Shown piece by piece: positions 33,218 through 42,623 of a DNA stretch of 49,342 nt. Under the pieces are notes generated by a model. That model was not told where the DNA came from and ran no database searches. It saw only the letters and a program-made list of their open reading frames with translations. Source of the stretch: CAZPMC01 sp964587755. GTDB lineage: Bacteria > Bacillota > Clostridia > Acetivibrionales > DTU013. The first letter of the stretch is position 1; each line of letters begins with the position of its first letter. Location of the stretch: the NCBI GenBank assembly GCA_964587755.1, contig CAZPMC010000015.1, positions 1-49,342 of the forward strand. Direction: 5' to 3'. A program made the translations under genes and the position numbers.

Positions 33218-33905
33218 TACATCCACCAGCGTTGCGTCTATTGCAATGGTTGATGAAAAAGGGCTTCTGGGCGAATATACCATAAATGACAACAAGACTC
33301 ACTCCCAGAAGCTGGTTCCAATGCTTAAGGAGCTCCTCGGAAACTTAAAGCTTACGTCTTATGATATAGATGTATTTGCAGCAATTACAGGCCCTGGGTC
33401 CTTTACAGGGCTCAGAATAGGGGTTACCACTATAAAGGCTCTTGCCTATGCTGCTAAAAAGCCTGTAGTGGGAATAACTTCCCTTGACGCACTTGCCAAT
33501 GGGACAATCCTGGATGAAAACTCTTATGCGTGCCCTATTATGGATGCGAGAAACAATCAGGTTTATACGGCATTGTACAAAAAAAGCAACGGAGTAATGA
33601 TAAACACTTCCGGATATATGGGGGTACATATCTCGGAGCTGGTTAAACAGCTTGAGGAAAAGAGCGGAAACGTTATATTTACCGGCGACGCAGTAAGACT
33701 TCACAGAGATTTTCTGAAAATTGAGCTAGAAGAGCGTTGCAGTTTTATGCAGGATTATACACTGCAGCAGATGGCAGCCCCTGCGGCTCAACTGGCACTG
33801 ATGTATGCGAAAAAAGGTGAGACAATGACCTGTTATGAACTGACCCCCTTTTATCTTAGAAAATCCCAGGCAGAGAGAGAATATGAAAGGAAGCACGGAG
33901 TATAA
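33198..33905 (+). CDS. tsaB: tRNA t6A biosynthesis protein TsaB
   Basis: Non-catalytic partner of TsaD. 235 residues of the ASKHA fold: LAIDTSTSVASIAMV at the N-terminus and GPGSFTGLRIGVTTIKALA (about 64-82). The ATG at 33198 follows AGGAGG (33184-33189). An upstream extension to 33162 is rejected. It overlaps the end of tsaE, and rimI follows by 8 nt. Confidence 0.96.
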   Translation: MKVLAIDTSTSVASIAMVDEKGLLGEYTINDNKTHSQKLVPMLKELLGNLKLTSYDIDVFAAITGPGSFTGLRIGVTTIKALAYAAKKPVVGITSLDALANGTILDENSYACPIMDARNNQVYTALYKKSNGVMINTSGYMGVHISELVKQLEEKSGNVIFTGDAVRLHRDFLKIELEERCSFMQDYTLQQMAAPAAQLALMYAKKGETMTCYELTPFYLRKSQAEREYERKHGV

Positions 33906-33913
33906 GAGGTGTC

Positions 33914-34363
33914 ATGGTTGATTTCAGGATAGTTAGGGCAAGTCATAAGCACATAGCTGATATATCTGTTATTGAGAAGCTGAGCTTTAAAATTCCATGG
34001 TCACTGGAATCAATTACAGAAGAGCTGACACAAAATGAGGCAGCTGTTTATTTTTGTGCTGAGGCTAATGGCAAAGTCATCGGATATGCTGGTATGTGGC
34101 AGGTATGCGATGAAGGGCATATCACCAACATTGCAGTTCACCCTGAGTACAGATGCAGCGGAGTCGGAAACGCATTAGTGAAAGCACTGCTGTCTGAGGC
34201 TAAGGAGCGCGGGATTAAAGCCCTTACGTTGGAGGTCAGGGATAGTAATTATACCGCTCAGGCACTCTACAAGAAGCATGGATTTACACCTGCAGGAAAG
34301 CGGATGTCTTACTATGCTGACAACAATGAGGATGCCATAATTATGTGGAAAAAGCTCGAATAA
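33914..34363 (+). CDS. rimI: ribosomal protein S18 alanine N-acetyltransferase (GNAT)
   Basis: 149 residues of the GNAT fold. The acetyl-CoA loop is R-C-S-G-V-G in ITNIAVHPEYRCSGVGNALV, and the C-terminus has LEVRDSNYTAQALYKKHGF. Clustering with tsaE and tsaB is the standard context of rimI. Substrates other than S18 are possible, since RimI assignments rest mainly on context. Confidence 0.92.
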   Translation: MVDFRIVRASHKHIADISVIEKLSFKIPWSLESITEELTQNEAAVYFCAEANGKVIGYAGMWQVCDEGHITNIAVHPEYRCSGVGNALVKALLSEAKERGIKALTLEVRDSNYTAQALYKKHGFTPAGKRMSYYADNNEDAIIMWKKLE

Positions 34364-34389
34364 AACAACATGATAAAGCAGCATCGATA

Positions 34390-34426
34390 ACTGGATATAG
34401 CCAGTCTATATTTTTTCTGTTATAAT
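34390..34426 (+). promoter_or_regulatory. terminator/promoter block between rimI and the Crh-like gene
   Basis: ACTGG (34390-34394) pairs with CCAGT (34401-34405) and is followed by CTATATTTTTT, a weak terminator. An extended -10, TG-T-TATAAT, follows at 34418-34426. The gene starts 49 nt later. Confidence 0.5.
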
Positions 34427-34475
34427 TTAGTCATATATTAGAAGCTAATTTTAGCGTTAATAATGGAGGACTGAA

Positions 34476-34745
34476 ATGGTTGTTAGGAAAATCAGAATAA
34501 ACAGTCGGGCAGGGCTTCAATCAAAATCTGCAGCTATATTTATTCAAAAGGCTTCAAATTACAAATCTGATATTTGGATTACAAAGGGAGAAAGAAAGGC
34601 CAACGCAAAAAGCCTTTTGGGAGTACTGTCTCTTGGAATAGGACCAGGTGAGCAGCTGTCAATCTCCGCTGAGGGTGAGGATGAGGAGCAGGCAGTTTCA
34701 GAAATCAGTGAATATCTTGATTCTATATTGGGTGAGTCTGTATAG
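34476..34745 (+). CDS. Crh-like HPr-family protein
   Basis: 89 residues with the HPr fold. The position of the phosphocarrier histidine is glutamine (GLQSKSA, Q15), while the regulatory serine is kept (ANAKSLLGVLSLG, S46). This is the pattern of Bacillus Crh, which cannot carry PTS phosphate but is phosphorylated by HPr kinase at S46 to act with CcpA. The usual Arg-Pro after position 15 is Lys-Ser. A catabolite-regulation role is inferred from these residues. GGAGG precedes the ATG. uvrC follows by 3 nt, so the two are probably co-transcribed. Confidence 0.88.
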   Translation: MVVRKIRINSRAGLQSKSAAIFIQKASNYKSDIWITKGERKANAKSLLGVLSLGIGPGEQLSISAEGEDEEQAVSEISEYLDSILGESV

Positions 34746-34748
34746 GGC

Positions 34749-36563
34749 ATGTTTGATATACAGGAAGAATTAAGAAATTTGCCCGACAAACCGGGCGTTT
34801 ATATTATGAAGGACAGTGGCGGCAATATTATTTATGTAGGCAAAGCACGAGTACTCAAAAACAGGGTACGACAGTATTTTCAAGCATCAGCCAGGCATTC
34901 GCCCAAGGTTGCCGCTATGGTTGAAAAAATCAGTGAATTTGAGTATATTGTGACGGATACCGAGCTTGAAGCCCTTATACTTGAATGCAATCTTATAAAA
35001 AAGTTCAAGCCAAAATTCAACATTCTGCTCAGGGATGATAAAAATTATCCTTATATTAAGCTGACTATGAACGAGGATTACCCCAGGATATTAATGACGC
35101 GCAGGGTGGATAAGGATGGGGCAAGATACTTTGGTCCGTATTCTAATGTTTTTTCCGTTCGGGAAACAATAAATCTTATTAAAAAAATATTTCCGATTAA
35201 AACATGTAGACGAGTGCTGCCAAGGGACTTTGGCAAATATAGGCCATGCCTTAATTACCACATTAAGCAATGCCTTGCTCCGTGCCAGGGTAATGTAGAC
35301 CGGGAAGAATACAGGGCTGTTATGAAGGACATATGTTCATTTCTTGAGGGGAAGCAGGATGCAGTTATATCAAAGCTGGAAAAAGAAATGAAGGAAGCGT
35401 CAGACAGACTGGATTTTGAGAGAGCAGCAGCCGTAAGAGACAAGCTGTCAAGCCTCAGGCATATATCCGAGGAACAAAAGGTATTGACTGTTGCGGGAGT
35501 TGACCGGGACATTGTTGGATTTGCCTCAAGCAATACCGATACATGTGTACAGATTTTCTTTATCAGGGGTGGAAAGCTTCTTGGAAGGGAATTCTTTATT
35601 ATTGAAGGAGCAGGTGAGGCTGAGCTTAAGGAGCTGGCATCATCATTTCTTAAGCAGTTTTACAGCACTGCTGCCGTAATACCTGCTGAGATTATTATTG
35701 AAACGGATTTTGAAGACAGAGAGGTTGTTGAACAGTGGCTTAGCTCACAAAGAGGCGGAAAAGTCCATCTGAAGGTACCTCAAAAGGGTGAGAAGCTTCA
35801 TATGGTAGAGATGGTCAAGCAAAATGCGAGACTTGAGCTGGAACGCTTTAACGAGAAGCTGTCGGGTAACGGCCCGGTACAAAGAGGACTTAAGGAAATG
35901 TCGGAAATGCTTGGACTCCAAAAGATTCCTGATAGAATAGAGGCGTATGACGTATCAAATACAGGAGCTTCAGAAATAGTATCATCAATGGTGGTTTTTG
36001 AAAAAGGCATTCCGGCAAAAAGGGAATACAGGCACTTTAAGATGCGCTCAGTTGATATTCAGAACGATTATGCCAGTATGCAGGAAACAATATTCAGACG
36101 TTTCCGGGATAAAGACAAAGAGAAGCTGCCGGATTTAATTATGTTGGACGGAGGGCTGGGGCATGTTAATGCTGTGGCAAAGGTATTAGATGAGCTTAAT
36201 GTAAATGTGCCAATTTGCGGAATGGTTAAGGACAGCAAGCACAAAACAAGCGGACTAGTTTTACCTGACAGACACATAGATTTATCAGATAACATTGATG
36301 TCTTAAGGCTTGTGACCTCTATACAAGATGAAGCCCACAGGTTTGCCCTAAATTATAATAAGAAGCTTAGGCAAAGGCGTTACAGAAGATCTGTATTAGA
36401 CCAGGTGGAGGGTATAGGTCCGAAGAGAAAGAAAGCGCTTTTGAAACATTTTGGCTCTGTAAGCAATATGAAAAAGGCGGGAATAGACGACTTTCAGGCA
36501 GTAAACGGTATCAGCCGGGCAACTGCAGAAAGGCTGTATGAATTTTTACAATCAGAAAGATAA
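34749..36563 (+). CDS. uvrC: excinuclease ABC subunit C
   Basis: UvrC makes both incisions in nucleotide excision repair. 604 residues, standard length. The N-terminal GIY-YIG domain shows GVYIMKDSGGNIIYVGKA (about 16-33). A central UVR motif lies near KEASDRLDFERAAAVRDKL. The RNase H-like C-terminal nuclease has EAYDVSNTGASEIVSSMVVF, and tandem HhH motifs end the protein (VEGIGPKRKKALLKHFGS). It overlaps no gene but is tightly packed with its neighbours. Confidence 0.98.
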   Translation: MFDIQEELRNLPDKPGVYIMKDSGGNIIYVGKARVLKNRVRQYFQASARHSPKVAAMVEKISEFEYIVTDTELEALILECNLIKKFKPKFNILLRDDKNYPYIKLTMNEDYPRILMTRRVDKDGARYFGPYSNVFSVRETINLIKKIFPIKTCRRVLPRDFGKYRPCLNYHIKQCLAPCQGNVDREEYRAVMKDICSFLEGKQDAVISKLEKEMKEASDRLDFERAAAVRDKLSSLRHISEEQKVLTVAGVDRDIVGFASSNTDTCVQIFFIRGGKLLGREFFIIEGAGEAELKELASSFLKQFYSTAAVIPAEIIIETDFEDREVVEQWLSSQRGGKVHLKVPQKGEKLHMVEMVKQNARLELERFNEKLSGNGPVQRGLKEMSEMLGLQKIPDRIEAYDVSNTGASEIVSSMVVFEKGIPAKREYRHFKMRSVDIQNDYASMQETIFRRFRDKDKEKLPDLIMLDGGLGHVNAVAKVLDELNVNVPICGMVKDSKHKTSGLVLPDRHIDLSDNIDVLRLVTSIQDEAHRFALNYNKKLRQRRYRRSVLDQVEGIGPKRKKALLKHFGSVSNMKKAGIDDFQAVNGISRATAERLYEFLQSER

Positions 36564-36583
36564 GATTGAAAGGGAAAAAGTCA

Positions 36584-37285
36584 ATGGCGATATATGCTAT
36601 ATCGGACCTGCATCTTGCTCTGAGCGTTGACAAACCAATGGACGTATTCGGAGGAAGATGGACAAATTATATGGAAAGGCTTGAAGAAGGCTGGTGTTCG
36701 ACTGTCGGCACAGATGACTATGTGCTCATTCCGGGGGATATTTCTTGGGCTACGTACCTTAGTCAGGCACATGAGGATTTCAGGTTTATAGACAGTCTTC
36801 CCGGCAGAAAGATTATTTCAAAAGGGAATCATGATTACTGGTGGACAACTAAAAGCCAACTAGATAAGTTTGTGAATGAAAATGGATTTACCTCCATCAG
36901 CTTTCTTCACAATAACAGCTACCTTATAGACAATGTGGCTATATGCGGCACCAGGGGATGGAATATGCCCGGGGAGGATGGATTCAGCCCTGAGGACAAA
37001 AAGGTATATGACAGAGAGCTTCATAGATTGGAATTGTCCCTCAAGAGTGTTGGAGATACAGAAAATACTTTTATAATAGCATCAACTCATTTCCCGATTT
37101 TCAATTCCAAGGGTGAATTTTCTGAATTTTTGGAGATAATGCATAAGTACAATGTTAAAATGAGTATTTACGGACATCTCCATGGAGATTCTCAAAAAAA
37201 GGCAGTGGAAGGAGAGGCTTATGGCATTGATTTTAGGCTTGTAGCTGCTGATAATATAGGCTTTAAGCCGGTAAAGCTTCTTTAA
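36584..37285 (+). CDS. calcineurin-like metallophosphoesterase
   Basis: 233 residues. All metallophosphatase motifs are in order: AISDLHLA, LIPGDISWA, SKGNHDYWW, ASTHFP and YGHLHG. The family resembles the uncharacterised phosphohydrolases often found near uvrC or tig in Firmicutes; the substrate is unknown. The ATG at 36584 is preferred over an upstream TTG at 36566, which would add six residues. Confidence 0.9.
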   Translation: MAIYAISDLHLALSVDKPMDVFGGRWTNYMERLEEGWCSTVGTDDYVLIPGDISWATYLSQAHEDFRFIDSLPGRKIISKGNHDYWWTTKSQLDKFVNENGFTSISFLHNNSYLIDNVAICGTRGWNMPGEDGFSPEDKKVYDRELHRLELSLKSVGDTENTFIIASTHFPIFNSKGEFSEFLEIMHKYNVKMSIYGHLHGDSQKKAVEGEAYGIDFRLVAADNIGFKPVKLL

Positions 37286-37304
37286 GGTATTTTGAGCTTT
37301 ATTG

Positions 37305-37333
37305 TTGGCGTTGTAAGTATATTATGTTATAAT
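37305..37333 (+). promoter_or_regulatory. promoter of tig
   Basis: TTGGCG (37305-37310), 17 bp, TATAAT (37328-37333), with TG at 37325-37326 giving an extended -10. Confidence 0.65.
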
Positions 37334-37348
37334 GTATTAATAAAATTA

Positions 37349-37364
37349 AGGGGCACGTGCCCCT
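37349..37364 (+). promoter_or_regulatory. perfect 16-bp palindrome in the tig leader
   Basis: AGGGGCACGTGCCCCT lies about 10 nt after the predicted start of transcription and 75 nt before the ATG. As RNA it folds to a GC-rich hairpin with an ACGU loop, followed by TAATAATTTT. It could be an operator, an early attenuator or an mRNA-stabilising 5' hairpin. Confidence 0.6.
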
Positions 37365-37438
37365 AATAATTTTGCTTAATTTACCGGCATGACAACGGTA
37401 TATAAATGTTATTAATATATGAAAGGATTTGAAGTTAA

Positions 37439-38725
37439 ATGCAATCAAGAGTAGAAAATGTAGGGAAGAATATTGTTCAGCTAGAAATAAAGGTTGATGC
37501 GGAAAAATTTGAAGAAGGACTCCAAAAGGCTTTTTTGAAAAATGCAAAAAATTTTAGCATTCCCGGCTTCAGAAAAGGAAAAGCACCAAGATATATGGTT
37601 GAAAAGTTTTATGGTGAGCAGGTATTATATGAAGATGCTATTAATATAGTATTTCCTGAAGCATACGACCAAGCAGTAGAAGAAAACGACCTGCACCCGG
37701 TGGAAAGGCCTGAAATAGATATAAAGCAAATAGGCAAGGGGCAGGAGCTTATTTTTACAGCTAAAGTCACTGTTAAGCCTGAAGTTGAGCTTGGGGAATA
37801 CAAAGGAGTAGAGGTAGAAAAATCAGTTGCAGTAGTTACAGATGAGGATTTGGAGAAGGAAATAAACAATGTTCTTGACAAGAATTCCAGACTTGTTGCA
37901 GTAGAAGACAGACCAGTAGCTTCAGGTGATATGGCTATTATAGATTTTGAAGGCTTTATTGATGGCGTTGCATTTGAAGGTGGAAAGGGCAGTGATTACA
38001 GCTTAGTTATCGGTTCAAATACGTTTATCCCCGGGTTTGAGGATCAGCTCATAGGTGTTGCGGCAGGTGAAGAGAAGGATGTAGAGGTCACTTTCCCCGA
38101 AGACTATGGAAGTGCTGAACTGGCAGGAAAACCGGCTGTCTTTAAGGTAAAAGTTAAGGAAATAAAGAAAAAAGAGCTGCCGGAGCTGGATGACGAATTT
38201 GCAAAGGATGTCAGCGAATTTGATACACTGGAGGAGTATAAGGCTGACCTAAGGAAGAAGCTTATGGAAAGAGCTGAGCATGCTGCCGGACACGAGAATG
38301 AAGACAAAGTGGTGTCTAAGGTCGTAGAGAATGCTACGGTTGATATACCTCAGGTAATGATTGATAAGCATGTGGAACGACTTATATACGATTTTGCAAT
38401 GAATCTTAGATACCAGGGACTTAACCTTGAAAGATATCTTGAAATAATGGGAATGGATATGGAAACATTTAGAGGCCAGTTCTCAAAGAGAGCTGAGGGT
38501 GAAGTAAAGATGCAGCTTGTAATTGAGAAGATAGGACAGGTTGAAGCTATTACTCCGTCAGACGATGAAACAAATGTGGAAATAAAAAAACTTTCCGAAA
38601 GTTACGGCCAGAGCGAGGAAGAATTCAGGCAACATTTGAAAGAAGAGGATATAGAATATATCAGGAACAACTTGGTGTTTAGAAAAACAGTGGAATTCCT
38701 CGTTGAAAACGCGAGGCTTGTTTAA
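37439..38725 (+). CDS. tig: trigger factor (peptidyl-prolyl isomerase chaperone)
   Basis: The ribosome-bound chaperone acting on nascent chains at L23. 428 residues. The N-terminal ribosome-binding signature GFRKGKAP is at 43-50. The FKBP-type PPIase domain is around 155-240 (DMAIIDFEGFIDGVAFEGGKG). The helical C-terminal cradle completes it. AAAGGA precedes the ATG. It begins the tig-clpP-clpX-lonB run common to Firmicutes. Confidence 0.97.
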   Translation: MQSRVENVGKNIVQLEIKVDAEKFEEGLQKAFLKNAKNFSIPGFRKGKAPRYMVEKFYGEQVLYEDAINIVFPEAYDQAVEENDLHPVERPEIDIKQIGKGQELIFTAKVTVKPEVELGEYKGVEVEKSVAVVTDEDLEKEINNVLDKNSRLVAVEDRPVASGDMAIIDFEGFIDGVAFEGGKGSDYSLVIGSNTFIPGFEDQLIGVAAGEEKDVEVTFPEDYGSAELAGKPAVFKVKVKEIKKKELPELDDEFAKDVSEFDTLEEYKADLRKKLMERAEHAAGHENEDKVVSKVVENATVDIPQVMIDKHVERLIYDFAMNLRYQGLNLERYLEIMGMDMETFRGQFSKRAEGEVKMQLVIEKIGQVEAITPSDDETNVEIKKLSESYGQSEEEFRQHLKEEDIEYIRNNLVFRKTVEFLVENARLV

Positions 38726-38820
38726 ATTAAGTTTAGGCAGTGAATTTTGTGGGGAACAATATTACTGTTAAACAAATGATTTTTTATGTCGTAATATAAT
38801 ATAGAATGAGGAGGGATATT

Positions 38821-39405
38821 ATGAGTTTAGTGCCAATAGTTGTAGAGCAATCGAACCGTGGGGAACGTTCTTATGATATTTTCTCGATGCTGCTTAAAGA
38901 AAGGATTATAATGCTGAGTGATGAAGTTAACGACGTTACGGCAAGCTTGGTAGTTGCACAAATGCTGTATCTTGACTCTGTTGACCCGGATAAGGACATT
39001 CAGCTATACATTAACAGCCCCGGAGGCTCGATTACAGCGGGGTTTGCTATATATGACACAATGCAGCATGTGAAAGCAGATGTTCAGACTATTTGTGTAG
39101 GCATGGCGGCAAGCATGGGAGCATTTTTGCTTGCGTCTGGCACAAAGGGGAAAAGATTTGCTTTACCAAACAGTGAAATAATGATCCATCAGCCATTGGG
39201 CGGAACACAGGGTCAGGCAACAGACATTAAGATACGTACTGAATGGCTTCTAAAGATTAAGAACAAACTAAATGTTCTTTTAAGTGAGAGAACCGGCCAG
39301 CCTCTTGAGAAAATTGAAAGGGATGTTGAAAGGGACTATTTTATGTCTGCTGAGGAGGCAAAGGCTTATGGCCTTGTCGACGAAATAATGATTAGAAAGA
39401 AATAA
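38821..39405 (+). CDS. clpP: ATP-dependent Clp protease proteolytic subunit
   Basis: 194 residues. The catalytic Ser98 is in GMAASMGAFL, His123 in MIHQPLGG, and the Asp is in the RDYFMSAEEA region. The ATG at 38821 is chosen because GAGGAGGG lies just upstream. An in-frame ATG at 38806 covers that site. It follows tig by 95 nt, with a possible TATAAT at 38795-38800. It pairs with clpX directly downstream. Confidence 0.98.
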   Translation: MSLVPIVVEQSNRGERSYDIFSMLLKERIIMLSDEVNDVTASLVVAQMLYLDSVDPDKDIQLYINSPGGSITAGFAIYDTMQHVKADVQTICVGMAASMGAFLLASGTKGKRFALPNSEIMIHQPLGGTQGQATDIKIRTEWLLKIKNKLNVLLSERTGQPLEKIERDVERDYFMSAEEAKAYGLVDEIMIRKK

Positions 39406-39414
39406 CGGGGTGGA

Positions 39415-40713
39415 ATGATGGCCAGAAATGACGAGAAGAAGCAGTTGAAATGCTCTTTTTGCGGCAAAACACAAGAACAGGTAAAAAGGTTGGTTGCAGG
39501 ACCAGGTGTATACATTTGCGACGAGTGTATTGAGCTTTGCTCTGAGATAATAGAAGAAGAGTTTGAAGATTCAAGAATTGATGCAGAACTCAACGAGTTG
39601 CCTAAACCGAAGGAGATAAAGGAGATACTCGATCAATATGTAATTGGGCAGGAAAAAGCCAAGAAGTCGCTTTCTGTAGCGGTCTATAACCACTATAAGA
39701 GAATCGGCACTGATGTGAAATCAAGTGACGTAGAGATTCAAAAGAGTAATATTATCATGCTTGGACCTACAGGCTCAGGAAAAACGCTGCTTGCCCAGAC
39801 TCTTGCAAGAGTGCTTAATGTGCCTTTTGCGATAGCAGATGCAACATCATTGACAGAAGCGGGATATGTCGGAGAGGACGTTGAGAACATTCTTCTTAAG
39901 CTTATCCAGGCAGCGGATTACGATATTGAAAAGGCAGAAAAGGGTATCATTTATATCGATGAAATTGATAAGATAGCCAGAAAGTCTGAAAATCCATCTA
40001 TTACAAGAGACGTCAGCGGAGAGGGCGTACAACAGGCACTACTTAAGATATTAGAGGGCACAGTCGCGTCTGTTCCTCCTCAGGGTGGCAGAAAGCACCC
40101 GCATCAGGAGTTTATACAGATTGATACTACCAACATTCTGTTCATATGCGGCGGAGCCTTTGACGGCATTGATAAGATAATAAAAGATAGGTCAGGCACA
40201 AGAGCTATTGGCTTTGGTGCAAAGATAGAAAGTAAAAAAGAGATGGATATCGGCGAGATTCTTTCCGGTATTCTGCCTCAGGATTTGCTCAAATACGGGT
40301 TGATACCCGAGTTTGTAGGCAGACTTCCTGTAATTGTGACATTAAATGCTCTTGACAGAGAGGCATTGATACAGATATTAACAGAGCCTAAAAATGCGCT
40401 TGTTAAACAGTACCAGAAGCTATTTGAGCTGGATGATACACTCCTTGAATTTGAGGAAGAGGCTCTGGGGGCAATAGCTGACAAGGCGCTTGCACGAGAC
40501 ACCGGAGCGAGGGGCTTAAGAGCCATTATTGAAGAGACGATGATGGATGTAATGTATGATATTCCTTCACTGACAAACATTGAAAAGTGTATTGTCACAA
40601 AGGAAATGGTAGAGGATAAAGCCGAACCCCGGATGGTGATAAACGAAAACAGAAAGCCTCTTAGAAAGACATCAAGCAAAAAGCCGAGGACTAAAAAAGA
40701 GTCTGCGTCATAA
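39415..40713 (+). CDS. clpX: ATP-dependent Clp protease ATPase subunit ClpX
   Basis: The unfoldase partner of ClpP. 432 residues. N-terminal zinc-binding C4 domain (CSFCGKTQ... YICDECIELC). AAA+ module with Walker A GPTGSGKT, Walker B IIYIDEIDKIARK and the pore-loop and sensor regions. A basic Lys/Arg-rich tail ends the protein. Two adjacent ATGs (39415, 39418) are possible starts. A strong terminator follows. Confidence 0.98.
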   Translation: MMARNDEKKQLKCSFCGKTQEQVKRLVAGPGVYICDECIELCSEIIEEEFEDSRIDAELNELPKPKEIKEILDQYVIGQEKAKKSLSVAVYNHYKRIGTDVKSSDVEIQKSNIIMLGPTGSGKTLLAQTLARVLNVPFAIADATSLTEAGYVGEDVENILLKLIQAADYDIEKAEKGIIYIDEIDKIARKSENPSITRDVSGEGVQQALLKILEGTVASVPPQGGRKHPHQEFIQIDTTNILFICGGAFDGIDKIIKDRSGTRAIGFGAKIESKKEMDIGEILSGILPQDLLKYGLIPEFVGRLPVIVTLNALDREALIQILTEPKNALVKQYQKLFELDDTLLEFEEEALGAIADKALARDTGARGLRAIIEETMMDVMYDIPSLTNIEKCIVTKEMVEDKAEPRMVINENRKPLRKTSSKKPRTKKESAS

Positions 40714-40729
40714 AAGAATACAATTCCTG

Positions 40730-40764
40730 GTGCCAGGCACTTCAGTGCCTGGCACTGTTTTTTT
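40730..40764 (+). terminator. terminator after clpX
   Basis: Perfect 11-bp arms GTGCCAGGCAC (40730-40740) and GTGCCTGGCAC (40745-40755) with a TTCA loop, then TG and seven Ts. Confidence 0.92.
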
Positions 40765-40849
40765 GTCAGCACGGCTTTCTTTTCTTTCGGATAAATTTGT
40801 CGTTATCGTAAATACTAAATAGAGATTTAACGATAGAAGGAGGGATGGG

Positions 40850-42544
40850 ATGCTCACCGGCACCTTTCTGATTATTCAATTTTTCTTTTCCGTCATCATA
40901 GGACTATATTTTCTAAATCTCCTGAAATCTCAAAAGGGTAATAAAAGCGCAATTGAGAAGGAGTCAAGGAAGGAGCTGGAGAAGCTTCGCCACCTGAAGG
41001 AAATTAAGCTTACAGAGCCTTTGTCGGAGAAGACAAGACCCTCGTCTATAAATGATATAGTAGGACAGAAGCAAGGAATTAAAGCTCTTAGGGCAGCGCT
41101 TTGCGGCCCAAATCCCCAGCATGTTATAATTTACGGCCCTCCCGGTGTAGGAAAAACTGCGGCCGCCAGAGTAATACTTGATGAAGCAAGGTATAATCCT
41201 ATATCGCCTTTTAAGAAGGATGCGAAATTTATAGAGGTCGATGCTACAATTTTAAGATTTGACGAGCGCGGTATAGCCGACCCTCTCATAGGCTCGGTAC
41301 ACGATCCTATATATCAGGGTGCCGGTGCATATGGTGCAGCAGGTATTCCACAGCCTAAAAAGGGCGCTGTTACAAAAGCCCATGGCGGTATTCTTTTTAT
41401 TGACGAGATTGGAGAGCTTCACCCTGTTCAAATGAATAAGCTTTTAAAGGTGCTGGAGGATCGGAAGGTCTTTTTGGAGAGTGCTTATTACAGCTCAGAG
41501 GATACAAATATACCTTGCCATATACATGAAATTTTTCAAAAGGGGTTGCCTGCGGATTTTAGGTTAGTAGGTGCCACAACAAGAACATCCGAGGAGATTC
41601 CTCCAGCACTTCGCTCCAGGTGTGTAGAGGTTTATTTCAGGCCTTTATTTGAATCAGAGATAGCACTAATTGCAAAAAATGCTGCGTTAAGAGGAGGCTT
41701 CCGGGTTGAGGAGGGAATCTGCGAGCTGATAGCCAAGTACGCTCAGAATGGCAGAGATGCTGTTAACATCATCCAGATAGCCGGAGGTGTGGTGCAGGTA
41801 GAGGGAAGAGGTTTTATATCCAGAAAGGACATAGAGTGGGTGCTTGAGTTTGGCCATTACAGCCCCAGAATAGAAAAGAAAATATGTGCTGCAGAACAGC
41901 AGATTGGCTGCATAAACGGATTAGCTGTATTCGGCAATGCAACAGGAGTTGTAATAGACATTGAAGTATCAGCAATGGTGGCCTCAGCCGGAAAGGGGAC
42001 AATAAAGGTAACGGGTATCGTTGAAGAGGAAGAAATGGACCGTAAAGGACAGAAGCTGAGAAGGTCAAGCACTGCTAAGGCTTCTGTTGAAAATGTACTG
42101 ACGGTTTTAAAAAAGTTTTTGAATGTTGACTATAAGGAATATGACATACATTTAAATTTTCCTGGCGGTATTCCAATTGACGGACCGTCGGCAGGCATTG
42201 CAATAGCTGCAGCAGTATATTCGGCGATTATGAACATATCAGTAAGAAATGACATTGCGCTGACCGGTGAGCTTTCAATCAGAGGAAAGGTGAAGCCTGT
42301 GGGGGGAGTTGCTGCAAAGCTTGAGGCAGCAAAGATTGCAGGTATTAATAAGGTATTGATACCCAGGGAGAACTGGCAGGAAACCTTCAGTGACATTGGT
42401 ATAGATGTAGTTGCAGTTGATGATATTTCCCAAGTGATTGAAAACATTTTTAATCAGGAGCTTCAAAGTCAAGGGGAGGTTCCTGTGCAAAAGACTGCTG
42501 CTTCTGTTCTTGCCGCATTGCCGGTTATAGAAAAAGGCTTCTGA
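40850..42544 (+). CDS. lonB: ATP-dependent protease LonB
   Basis: The membrane-anchored Lon-like protease of Firmicutes. In B. subtilis it is expressed in the forespore. 564 residues. One N-terminal transmembrane helix (about 4-25), Walker A GPPGVGKT (96-103), Walker B ILFIDEIGEL, and the Lon protease domain with catalytic Ser447 (DGPSAG) and Lys490, spaced 43 residues apart as in Lon. It has no long N-terminal Lon domain, which separates it from LonA. GGAGGGATGGG lies before the ATG. Confidence 0.95.
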   Translation: MLTGTFLIIQFFFSVIIGLYFLNLLKSQKGNKSAIEKESRKELEKLRHLKEIKLTEPLSEKTRPSSINDIVGQKQGIKALRAALCGPNPQHVIIYGPPGVGKTAAARVILDEARYNPISPFKKDAKFIEVDATILRFDERGIADPLIGSVHDPIYQGAGAYGAAGIPQPKKGAVTKAHGGILFIDEIGELHPVQMNKLLKVLEDRKVFLESAYYSSEDTNIPCHIHEIFQKGLPADFRLVGATTRTSEEIPPALRSRCVEVYFRPLFESEIALIAKNAALRGGFRVEEGICELIAKYAQNGRDAVNIIQIAGGVVQVEGRGFISRKDIEWVLEFGHYSPRIEKKICAAEQQIGCINGLAVFGNATGVVIDIEVSAMVASAGKGTIKVTGIVEEEEMDRKGQKLRRSSTAKASVENVLTVLKKFLNVDYKEYDIHLNFPGGIPIDGPSAGIAIAAAVYSAIMNISVRNDIALTGELSIRGKVKPVGGVAAKLEAAKIAGINKVLIPRENWQETFSDIGIDVVAVDDISQVIENIFNQELQSQGEVPVQKTAASVLAALPVIEKGF

Positions 42545-42623
42545 CTTTTCAAATAGACGGCATTGATTTCATATGCTATTATATTATGGATGATGCTGCA
42601 TAGATTATTTTGGGGGTCTTGTT

